Positions 57,073 through 64,000 of a stretch of 64,000 nt of DNA are shown here, piece by piece (the stretch's first letter is position 1; the number at the start of each line of letters is the position of its first letter). The position numbers and the translations under genes are program-made. The stretch comes from Legionella sp. PATHC035 (GTDB lineage Bacteria > Pseudomonadota > Gammaproteobacteria > Legionellales > Legionellaceae), in assembly GCF_026191115.1 (NCBI RefSeq), contig NZ_JAPHOT010000001.1, positions 2,651,001 through 2,715,000 on the forward strand, read 5' to 3'. Under the pieces are notes generated by a model. The model was not told where the DNA came from and made no database searches. It saw only the letters and a list, made by a program, of their open reading frames with translations.

Positions 57073-58326
57073 ATGCGATTTTTTTACTCTTTTTTGATGT
57101 ATTTGCTCACTCCTTTTATTCTAGTCCGTTTATGGTGGAAAGGAAGAAGCTTACCTGCCTATAGGGAACGTATATTAGAACGTTTTTTTCTTGCGAAACA
57201 GGAATATAAACCGGTTGATGTCTGGATTCACGCTGTCTCTTTGGGGGAGGTTATTGCAGCTATTCCATTGATAGATGCGATGTTGGATAAAAAGTGGTCT
57301 TTATTTGTTACCACGATGACGCCAACCGGTTCTGAGCGCGTACAAGCACGTTTTGGTAACAAGGTAACTCATCAATACCTGCCCTATGATCTTCCCGGCA
57401 TCCTTAAACGCTTTTTTAAACAAATTCAGCCGCGGGTTGGTGTGATTATGGAGACTGAGCTATGGCCGAATTTAATTTATCAAGCACGGGCAGCAAAGGT
57501 GCCGTTACTGCTCGCCAATGCGCGGATCTCTGATGATTCATTAAATGGCTATAAAAAGATTAAATTTTTAATTAAACCGCTTCTGAATCAATTCACTGCT
57601 ATTTTGGCGCAAGGAGAAGAGGATGCGCGACGTTATATCACCTTAGGAGCAAGAGAGGAGATAGTGCACGTTTTAGGAAATATGAAATTTGACCTGCAAA
57701 CCAATACAATCGACAGCAAACGTTTTAGTGATTTAAAAAGTCATTGGGGCGCTGAGCGAATAGCGGTGATTGCCGCCAGTACCCATGAGAATGAAGAGGC
57801 ACAACTTTTATCTCATTTAAAACGATTGCAACAAGCAATTCCTGGCGTGATTTTTTTAATCGCTCCACGTCATCCGGAACGCTTTCAAACAGTCTATCAA
57901 TTGTGCCTTCAATCGGGATTTAAGACTGGGTTACGCTCAGATTTAACTACCTTAAGCCCGGAAAACGAAATTGTGGTATTAGACAGCTTGGGTGAGCTTT
58001 TAGGTTTATATCAAATTAGTGATTATGCTTTTGTTGGTGGTAGCCTGGTTCCAGTTGGTGGGCATAATGTATTAGAACCCATCGCGATGAATGTCCCGGT
58101 ATTAAGTGGCAGCCAGGTTCATAATTTTAAAGCCATTTGCAATGATCTCAAGTTAGCCCAGGGTATCCTATTAGTACAGCAAGCTAATGAAGTCATTGAC
58201 GGAATCATTAAGTTGCATACCGATCCCACATTTCGTCAGCAGATGATTAAAAATGCCAACGCGGTTTTTGAAAAAAATAAGGGATCGGTCATACGTCATT
58301 TACAGCAAATTGAAGGGGTGATTTAG
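57073..58326 (+). CDS. waaA: 3-deoxy-D-manno-octulosonic acid transferase WaaA (KdtA)
   Basis: A 417-residue GT30 enzyme anchored by an N-terminal helix. DVWIHAVSLGEVIAAIPLID gives the catalytic Glu; NGG-type acceptor region and VGGSLVPVGGHNVLEPIAM give the C-terminal sugar-nucleotide site. It transfers Kdo from CMP-Kdo to lipid IVA, an essential step of LPS core synthesis on the cytosolic face of the inner membrane. The length fits. Followed by a cluster of REP-like palindromes. Confidence 0.95.
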   Translation: MRFFYSFLMYLLTPFILVRLWWKGRSLPAYRERILERFFLAKQEYKPVDVWIHAVSLGEVIAAIPLIDAMLDKKWSLFVTTMTPTGSERVQARFGNKVTHQYLPYDLPGILKRFFKQIQPRVGVIMETELWPNLIYQARAAKVPLLLANARISDDSLNGYKKIKFLIKPLLNQFTAILAQGEEDARRYITLGAREEIVHVLGNMKFDLQTNTIDSKRFSDLKSHWGAERIAVIAASTHENEEAQLLSHLKRLQQAIPGVIFLIAPRHPERFQTVYQLCLQSGFKTGLRSDLTTLSPENEIVVLDSLGELLGLYQISDYAFVGGSLVPVGGHNVLEPIAMNVPVLSGSQVHNFKAICNDLKLAQGILLVQQANEVIDGIIKLHTDPTFRQQMIKNANAVFEKNKGSVIRHLQQIEGVI

Positions 58327-58362
58327 GCTAAATCAGGATATCTTCGATAGACTTAAAGAGGA

Positions 58363-58395
58363 GTAGCCCGGATTAGACGAAGTTGTAATCCGGAA
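58363..58395. repeat. REP-like palindrome, GTAGCCCG type (copy 1)
   Basis: GTAGCCCGGATTAGACGAAG then TTGTAATCCGG is a GTAG-headed hairpin (CCGGATTA/TAATCCGG). It lies downstream of waaA. Confidence 0.7.
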
Positions 58396-58407
58396 TTATG
58401 ATCAGCT

Positions 58408-58436
58408 TCCCGTATTACTACGCTAATACGGGCTAC
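58408..58436. repeat. REP-like palindrome, GTAGCCCG type (copy 2, inverted)
   Basis: CCCGTATTACTACGCTAATA then CGGGCTAC is an inverted GTAG-headed hairpin. It forms a BIME-like pair with the copy at 58363. The hairpin after rpoD (35908) is of the same type. Confidence 0.7.
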
Positions 58437-58564
58437 ATATAAAAGTGTAAATTGACGCCATCGCGTGAACACATGTAATTGTCAGAAACCCCGGGTTACG
58501 GCTTTGTCTAACCCAGGTTACGAATTGATTAAATACAATCTCTATAAGGAATGGATTAAGAACA

Positions 58565-58595
58565 GACCTCTTCCCGACTTGCGGGAGAGGTTCAG
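58565..58595. repeat. Short GC-rich palindrome after dksA
   Basis: CCTCTTCCCGACTTGCGGGA then GAGG, a short relative of the CCCTCACCCC repeats. It lies five to thirty bases beyond the dksA stop on the minus strand and may terminate it. Confidence 0.55.
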
Positions 58596-58599
58596 GTAA

Positions 58600-59076
58600 T
58601 TAGGAGCCTTGATTTTGCTTTTCTTTAATCTCAGACAAAGTTTTACAATCGATACATAAAGTCGCAGTGGGTCTTGCTTCCAAGCGTTTAAGGCCGATTT
58701 CAATACCACATGCTTCGCAATAACCAAAATCTTCATTTCGCAAGCGCTCTAAGGCATCTTCAATTTTCTTAATCAGTTTACGTTCACGATCACGAGTACG
58801 CAACTCAATACTGAACTCTTCTTCTTGACTTGCTCTGTCTGAAGGATCAGGGAAATTAGCCGCTTCATCTTTCATGTGCGTTACTGTTCGGTCAACTTCT
58901 TCCATCAATGATTGACGCCAAGCGAGCAATATTTTTTCAATATGTGCCAACTGGTTTTCATTCATATATTCTTCACCTGGGGTTTCCTTGTAGGGGGTGA
59001 TACCCATACTACCTATTGCGTCGTTTTTCACGTTGTGTCGTCTCTCATTGTTTTTATCAATTAATTGTTCGATCAT
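58600..59076 (-). CDS. dksA: RNA polymerase-binding transcription factor DksA
   Basis: 158 residues. A coiled coil (about 35-110) carries the acidic tip motif with Asp-Pro-Ser-Asp-Arg-Ala ([15 protein letters not shown]) that enters the polymerase secondary channel. The C-terminal zinc finger has FGYCEACG and CIDC. With ppGpp it adjusts rRNA and amino acid promoters; in Legionella DksA is part of the growth-phase switch. The ATG at 59076 follows GGAGGC; the longer frame upstream is not family-like. The N-terminal extension is slightly longer than in E. coli (151). Confidence 0.95.
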   Translation of the reverse strand: MIEQLIDKNNERRHNVKNDAIGSMGITPYKETPGEEYMNENQLAHIEKILLAWRQSLMEEVDRTVTHMKDEAANFPDPSDRASQEEEFSIELRTRDRERKLIKKIEDALERLRNEDFGYCEACGIEIGLKRLEARPTATLCIDCKTLSEIKEKQNQGS

Positions 59077-59160
59077 TTTAGCCTCCGTACCCAACTCGTA
59101 CAACCTGGGTTTACAGAAAGCGGTTAGGTATACCAAAAAACTATTCTATCATCAATAAAA

Positions 59161-59967
59161 TTATCGCCAACCCCCACTTACTCTGTCATTGCCCTGAATG
59201 TCTTGCCAACAGGTTACGTTCTTATATTGTAATTCATTAAGTATAGCTTGTACTTTTAATTTTTGATCGTACCCATGTTCCAGTAGGATCAGGCCACCAG
59301 GTAAAAGGTACTCATGACCTTGTTCGATAATACATTGTAGATCACCTAAGCCTTCTTGACTACTCACCAACGCATTTCGTGGTTCAAAACGTAGATCACC
59401 TTGTTGTAAGTGCGGATCGTGTTCTGCAATGTATGGAGGGTTCGCAACAACAGCATGATAGGGTCTTTTTGGAATGTTATCAAACCAGTTCGATAAATAA
59501 AAACTGACATTCTGTATTTTATGATTTCGTGCATTTTCTTGAGCGATATTTAGGGCCTCTTGACTGATATCTCCAGCAACAATATTCCAATTAGGCCTTT
59601 CTTTAGCAAGTGCCAAAGCAATGGCTCCGCTTCCTGTACCCAATTCAAGCACATAGGTATTCGGTTGATTGGGAATGAGCTCTAAAGCTAATTCAACTAA
59701 TCGCTCTGTTTCATGTCGCGGAATTAAGGTGTGCGGATTGACTTTTAAATTGAGCGACCAAAACTCACGCTCTTCTGTGAGATAGGCAATGGGGGTCCCT
59801 TGGGCTCTTTGAGCCATTAAATTTTGAAAGGCCTCCCACTGTGACGGGGTTAATAATTTCTCAGGATGTGCATAGAGATAAGTTCTGGTTTTATTTAAAA
59901 CGTGACAGAGTAAGATTTCTGTTTCCAGATCCGGAGTTTTCCCCAGAGCTGTACGGATATTAATCAT
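59161..59967 (-). CDS. prmC: Release-factor glutamine methyltransferase PrmC
   Basis: A 268-residue SAM-dependent methyltransferase. The N-terminal helical RF-binding domain is followed by [15 protein letters not shown] and by the NPPY motif in [17 protein letters not shown], which binds the target glutamine. It methylates the Gln of GGQ in PrfA and PrfB. The ATG at 59967 overlaps the prfA stop by eight bases (ATGATTAA), indicating translational coupling. The upstream ATG would extend further into prfA and lacks family similarity. Confidence 0.95.
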   Translation of the reverse strand: MINIRTALGKTPDLETEILLCHVLNKTRTYLYAHPEKLLTPSQWEAFQNLMAQRAQGTPIAYLTEEREFWSLNLKVNPHTLIPRHETERLVELALELIPNQPNTYVLELGTGSGAIALALAKERPNWNIVAGDISQEALNIAQENARNHKIQNVSFYLSNWFDNIPKRPYHAVVANPPYIAEHDPHLQQGDLRFEPRNALVSSQEGLGDLQCIIEQGHEYLLPGGLILLEHGYDQKLKVQAILNELQYKNVTCWQDIQGNDRVSGGWR

Positions 59968-61048
59968 TTCGTCCCAGCTCTGCGAGCAATTCGGCATGGT
60001 ACTCACGTTTTAATGGATCGATGACCAATGTTAAATTACCTTCCATTACATCACCGAGTTGATAGATCGTCAAATTAATGCGGTGATCTGTCAGTCGGCC
60101 TTGTGGGTAATTATAAGTACGAATTCGTTCGGAACGATCACCAGTGCCTACCAGCGATTTACGAGTTTGCGCCTGTTCTTTCTTCTGTTTGCTTTGTTCT
60201 GCATCCAGTAAGCGGGTTTTAAGTAATGACATCGCTTTAGCACGGTTTTTGTGCTGAGAACGCTCGTCTTGGCATTCCACTACGACACCCGTTGGAATAT
60301 GGGTGATGCGTATGGCCGAATCGGTTTTATTGACGTGCTGCCCCCCAGCGCCTGATGAGCGGTATGTATCAATGCGTAAGTCATCAGGATTAATTTGGAT
60401 GTCATCAATTTCATCAACCTCAGGCATAATCGCAACCGTACATGCAGAGGTATGGACACGACCTTGAGATTCAGTCTCAGGAACACGTTGAACTCGATGT
60501 GCACCGGATTCAAATTTGAGTTGTGAATAAACGGAATGACCACTAATTCGGGTGATTATTTCTTTATATCCGCCATGTTCCCCATGATTGGCGCTGATCA
60601 ACTCTTGTTGCCAACCTTGAGTCTCCGCATATCGACTGTACATCCGATAAAGATCGCCAGCAAAAATTGCGGCTTCATCACCACCGGTTCCGGCCCTGAT
60701 TTCAAGGTAAACATTCCGTTCATCATCCGGATCTTTGGGAATGAGATGCCACTGCAGTTGTTCGTCAAGTTCTTCCACTTGCTTTTGGGCGCTTTCCAAT
60801 TCTTCTGCCGCCATTGAGGCTAATTCTTTATCGTCCCCTTCGAGCATTTCGCGCAGTGATGATAAATTATTTTGGGCTACGATATAGGTTTCATAACATG
60901 TCGCAACAGGCTCGAGTTGGGCGTATTCTTTTGAAAGCGTTTTAAATTGATTCTGATCGGCAATTATGGAAGCTTCCGATAGTAAACGACCCACTTCCTG
61001 ATATCGCTCCAGCATTTGCTGTAGTTTGAGTTCAAGAGATTTCTTCAT
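59960..61048 (-). CDS. prfA: Peptide chain release factor 1
   Basis: A 362-residue RF1. The stop-codon recognition motif with P-x-T is in [15 protein letters not shown], and GGQ is in [15 protein letters not shown] (about residue 236). Domain 1 at the N-terminus is helical. It reads UAA and UAG and releases the peptide in the ribosome. It overlaps hemA at its start (17 bases) and prmC at its end, so the three genes form one operon, hemA-prfA-prmC. Confidence 0.97.
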   Translation of the reverse strand: MKKSLELKLQQMLERYQEVGRLLSEASIIADQNQFKTLSKEYAQLEPVATCYETYIVAQNNLSSLREMLEGDDKELASMAAEELESAQKQVEELDEQLQWHLIPKDPDDERNVYLEIRAGTGGDEAAIFAGDLYRMYSRYAETQGWQQELISANHGEHGGYKEIITRISGHSVYSQLKFESGAHRVQRVPETESQGRVHTSACTVAIMPEVDEIDDIQINPDDLRIDTYRSSGAGGQHVNKTDSAIRITHIPTGVVVECQDERSQHKNRAKAMSLLKTRLLDAEQSKQKKEQAQTRKSLVGTGDRSERIRTYNYPQGRLTDHRINLTIYQLGDVMEGNLTLVIDPLKREYHAELLAELGRND

Positions 61049-62306
61049 AGGATGTTTGATGTGTTGTTGTATTAAAAAGATATTGAGCTAAGGTAAATAA
61101 ATCTTCTCGACCATCTTTGGCAATTTGCCGTAAACCCGCAGTCGGATTATGCGTCAGTTTATTTACGAGACGTTCACTAAACTCATTTAAAACGACTTGC
61201 TGACATTGTCCTGCAGAAAGTTTTTTTAAAGCGCGTTGCAGTTCCTTTTGTGCCAAATCTTGCATTTGACTGCGGTAGTCACAAATGACCTTTTTGGCTT
61301 TAAGCGAACGATGTTTGCGGATGTATTTATTCAATTCCTCATCGACTAATTGCTCTGCATGTAATGCAGCATGGCGTCTTTCTTCCATTCCTTTATCGAT
61401 CATGGTTTGTAAATCATCGATATTGTAAAGATGAACGTGTTCTAATTCTTTAATGCTGTCTTCAACATCTCTAGGAACCGATAAATCCAAAAAGAACATG
61501 GGGGCATTATTTCTTTGATGTAGCGCCTGCTCAACCCAATTTTTATTAATAAAATGGATGGGGCAATTTGTTGCCGAGACAATAACATCTGCCTGCGGTA
61601 GATATTCGGCAATTTGGGTGATCGGCGTAGTTTGTCCATTAAATGAGTGGGCAAGTTTCTCTGCATTTTCTAGTGTTCTACTGGCGATCATGAACCGTTC
61701 AACACCTTGTTGACGTAAGTATTTAGCAACTAATGAGGCGGTTTCCCCTGAACCAATTAAAAATACATTGAGCGATTTATAGTTTGTAAAAAGTTGGACT
61801 ATTAATTGTGTTGCAGCATAGGCAACGGATACGGGGTTCGTGCCGACGCCACTTTGGGTGCGTACTCGTTTCGACGCAGAAAATACATATTCAAAAATGG
61901 GTCTTAATTCTGTTTTTATTGCGCCAAGGCTGCATGCATGTTGGTATGCTTGTTTCATTTGTCCAAGGATTTGAGGTTCACCGATCATCATCGAATCCAA
62001 GCCACTGGCAACGCGTAAAAGATGTTTGATTCCCTGATGCCCTTTATGCATATAGATAAATGGGGAGAGTGAATCTGCAGGTAATTGGTGTTCTTGGGTA
62101 AGCCAGTGGGTGATGATCTGTGGATCTTGAGTCTCACAATAAATTTCTGTGCGATTACAGGTAGATAGGATTGCGGCTTCACTGACCTCAGGGAGGCACA
62201 ACAAACTATCGAGCACGGAATCCTGGGTAGCAGGAGATAATGCGACTTTTTCACGCACGTTTATTGGAGCAGTTTTATGATTTAGCCCGCAAGCAACAAA
62301 CACCAT
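61032..62306 (-). CDS. hemA: Glutamyl-tRNA reductase
   Basis: A 424-residue enzyme. The catalytic Cys50 is in [14 protein letters not shown], and the NADPH domain has [17 protein letters not shown] and [10 protein letters not shown]. The C-terminal dimerisation helix is at about 320-420. It reduces glutamyl-tRNA to glutamate-1-semialdehyde, the first committed step of heme synthesis. It leads the hemA-prfA-prmC operon and is divergent from the gene at 62626. Confidence 0.96.
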   Translation of the reverse strand: MVFVACGLNHKTAPINVREKVALSPATQDSVLDSLLCLPEVSEAAILSTCNRTEIYCETQDPQIITHWLTQEHQLPADSLSPFIYMHKGHQGIKHLLRVASGLDSMMIGEPQILGQMKQAYQHACSLGAIKTELRPIFEYVFSASKRVRTQSGVGTNPVSVAYAATQLIVQLFTNYKSLNVFLIGSGETASLVAKYLRQQGVERFMIASRTLENAEKLAHSFNGQTTPITQIAEYLPQADVIVSATNCPIHFINKNWVEQALHQRNNAPMFFLDLSVPRDVEDSIKELEHVHLYNIDDLQTMIDKGMEERRHAALHAEQLVDEELNKYIRKHRSLKAKKVICDYRSQMQDLAQKELQRALKKLSAGQCQQVVLNEFSERLVNKLTHNPTAGLRQIAKDGREDLFTLAQYLFNTTTHQTSYEEIS

Positions 62307-62625
62307 AGAATATGAATTATTAGAATATGAATTATTGAGTTAATCGTGGGATTGTAAACGATTAGCCGTTAAATTTGTAGTGTACGCTGCCTTATTTCTT
62401 TCTTCTGAGCCGCGAAATGGGATTCTGCGGCTGAGAAAAGTGCACTGATCATTGCAATTCCAGCAAATAGTCTCTACTTCATAGCCCAGGGAGGTAAAAC
62501 CGGAGATCCTCGCTGCACTCAGGTTGATGAAAAAAAACTCCATGTAAAATTAAAGTACATCTTTATTCAGCCGCTAACAAGAGTAGAGGGTTTTATACAA
62601 AATCCCAAGTTATGGGGAGTCGATC
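62307..62625. other. Divergent promoter region of hemA and the gene at 62626
   Basis: About 320 bases. I see no RNA gene. A minus-strand frame of 67 codons (62340-62543) is not convincing. The promoters of both divergent units should be here, but I cannot assign clear -35/-10 pairs. Confidence 0.45.
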
Positions 62626-62907
62626 ATGGATATAATCCTGCAAGGTGCTCACAGTGGCGAAGAGGCTGCAGAAAGTTTGGCGCGTGTATTAGAATTATTT
62701 AAAGAACGATATCATATCGCTGGATTTCGTGAAATTCATTTAACGGTTACTTTGGTTGATGAACAAGGCGATGATGTTGAATTAGTTGATAGTGAGTCGA
62801 ATCAAGCGTATCGTGTTTTTGAAGTATATCGTAAAGGTTATGAATTAGGTGGTAGAAAAGGAACACCAGTACTCGAATTGATCGTAGATAACACTCGCCC
62901 TCGGTGA
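62626..62907 (+). CDS. Conserved-looking small protein, unknown function
   Basis: A 93-residue protein that is acidic and soluble. It looks like a small alpha/beta domain: a helix EEAAESLARVLELFKERYHI, then REIHLTVTLVDEQGDDVELV, then SNQAYRVFEVYRKG and a strand LELIVDN. No signal peptide, no known motif. The GGGGAG ribosome binding site is good and the site-2 protease gene begins 11 bases after its stop, so the two are co-transcribed. A role with the protease is possible but not shown. Confidence 0.7.
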   Translation: MDIILQGAHSGEEAAESLARVLELFKERYHIAGFREIHLTVTLVDEQGDDVELVDSESNQAYRVFEVYRKGYELGGRKGTPVLELIVDNTRPR

Positions 62908-62918
62908 AGGAGTAACTT

Positions 62919-63983
62919 ATGTTTTTGGCAATTATCGCCATCATTCTGACATTAATTTTAGTAGTCGGCATTCATGAGGGGGGGCATGCACTAGTAGCAC
63001 GCATTTTTTCAGTAAAAATCAAAAAAATTTCTATAGGTTTTGGTAAACCCTTATTACGCTGGCAAAGCCGCAGCGGTTGTGAATGGGTTTGGGCATTTTT
63101 TCCTTTAGGAGGGTATGTTCAATTAGAAAATACACGCATTAGCCCAGTGGAACCGGCACAATATCCTGAATGTTTTGATAAAAAACCTGTTTGGCAGCGT
63201 ATTCTCATTCTATTAGCTGGGGCTGCTGCAAATTTAATTGTTGCGTGGTTTGCTTTTGTTGTAGTGTACACAATTGGTTTGACGTACACTTTGCCTGAAA
63301 TCAAAGAAGTACTTCCTAAAAGTACCGCAGCCCAAGCAGGAATGCTCCCAGGCGATCAATTCATCTCCATTGATGGCAGAGCTACTCCAACTTGGAGTGA
63401 TGTGGGGATGCGCTTAGTGATTCTATGGGGGAAAAAAAATATTCCAGTCACTGTGAGTCGTGCGGATGGGAAAGAGTCAATCGTTGTGCTTGATTTAAGT
63501 CAAGAACACTTTCGTGGGGTAAAATTATCTTTATTGACTCAACTCGGGATTCAACCCAATCTGGCTGCGGCCAAAAGCACACTAAAGGCTGCATCACTCT
63601 TAGATGCGGTCCATCAAGCCAATCAGTTCATGGGGAATATGGTTTACTTTTTTATGATGACCTTAAAGCAATTATTTACTGGGGTGATCCCTTTTTCTGT
63701 GTTGTTAGGACCAATAGGCATCTTTGCAGCTTCGGTGTCCTCACTGATGCAAGGAACCATTGTATTTCTGTTATTTATAGCCAGCTTAAGCCTTGCCGTT
63801 GCTGTGATCAACCTGTTTCCTATCCCGGGCCTAGATGGAGGCTCAATTGTTTATGCAATTATTGAAAAAGTCCGCGGTAAAGCGGTCTCTGTGCCCATGG
63901 AGCTCTTATTGCATCGATTGGTTATTATTGTATTTTGTGTCCTCTTGGTGCACTTATTGATGAATGACCTGCAACGACTTTGA
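62919..63983 (+). CDS. Site-2 protease family membrane metalloprotease (RseP-like, short form)
   Basis: A 354-residue protein with about four transmembrane helices. The zinc site is H19-E20-G-G-H23 in GIHEGGHALVARIF, and the third ligand is the Asp of the LDG motif in NLFPIPGLDGGSIVYAI. One PDZ domain (about residues 120-190, with KEVLPKSTAAQAGMLPGDQF) lies between, whereas E. coli RseP (450) has two. It probably cuts membrane-bound anti-sigma factors or signal peptides. The gene is not in the dxr-rseP-bamA context, so it may be a second RseP-like protease. The ribosome binding site GAAGGAG is strong. The window ends 17 bases after the stop. Confidence 0.88.
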   Translation: MFLAIIAIILTLILVVGIHEGGHALVARIFSVKIKKISIGFGKPLLRWQSRSGCEWVWAFFPLGGYVQLENTRISPVEPAQYPECFDKKPVWQRILILLAGAAANLIVAWFAFVVVYTIGLTYTLPEIKEVLPKSTAAQAGMLPGDQFISIDGRATPTWSDVGMRLVILWGKKNIPVTVSRADGKESIVVLDLSQEHFRGVKLSLLTQLGIQPNLAAAKSTLKAASLLDAVHQANQFMGNMVYFFMMTLKQLFTGVIPFSVLLGPIGIFAASVSSLMQGTIVFLLFIASLSLAVAVINLFPIPGLDGGSIVYAIIEKVRGKAVSVPMELLLHRLVIIVFCVLLVHLLMNDLQRL

Positions 63984-64000
63984 TCCTAAATGTACAGCAA

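Noticed and set aside
62340-62543. 67-codon minus-strand frame upstream of hemA
   Set aside because: No ribosome binding site, odd composition, and it covers the expected divergent promoter region.

Overview
The window looks like a chromosomal segment of a Legionella species, probably not L. pneumophila itself. Three things support this. It has a dense set of eukaryotic-like proteins: F-box/ankyrin-like with a CaaX end, ankyrin plus RasGEF, J-domain, TPR, Nudix, and several helical orphans with acidic/polar C-termini. It encodes a PlaA-type GDSL lysophospholipase and a FosA close to the Legionella type. Its right half has the core gene set I remember from the Legionella rpoD neighbourhood. 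No database search was possible, so family calls rest on motifs read from the translations.

Region 1 (1-34 kb) is accessory. Short housekeeping or stress genes (GNAT, 2OG dioxygenase-like hydroxylase, FosA, SDR, OPA-family transporter, TrxC, UspA, LysR plus beta-barrel porin) are interspersed with about a dozen candidate Dot/Icm effectors. The strongest are an F-box/ankyrin-like protein ending in CSCF (88-1182), a J-domain protein (1854-3032), a Nudix-like protein (7298-8437), two adjacent paralogues with a permuted papain-like His/Cys layout and a shared C-terminal tail (11000-13184), a polytopic protein (15426-17081), an 805-residue helical protein (18931-21348), a 157-residue protein ending in CSIL (27176-27649), and an ankyrin-RasGEF fusion (30399-33302). 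The region ends with a REP-associated tyrosine transposase flanked by its own inverted REPs and a GT39-type membrane glycosyltransferase.

Region 2 (35.7-42 kb) is the macromolecular synthesis cluster rpsU-yqeY-dnaG-rpoD, all on the minus strand, with tsaD divergent. A CAU-anticodon tRNA beyond rpoD carries the features of tRNA-Ile2 rather than tRNA-Met.

Region 3 (42-64 kb) is mostly core: plsY (with an unusual charged tail), hemW, mdh, an EamA exporter, fadH, a DeaD/CsdA-type RNA helicase, plaA, a DUF3530-like protein, djlA, waaA, dksA, the overlapping hemA-prfA-prmC operon, and a two-gene unit ending in a short site-2 protease. Three orphan, effector-like genes (42138, 47025, 53277) are inserted between these core genes.

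Several families of short GTAG-headed palindromes (REP-like) and a GC-rich CCCTCACCCC-type palindrome are scattered between genes. Promoter and operator calls are by eye and tentative. Where an upstream start was possible, I chose the start codon with the better Shine-Dalgarno sequence.
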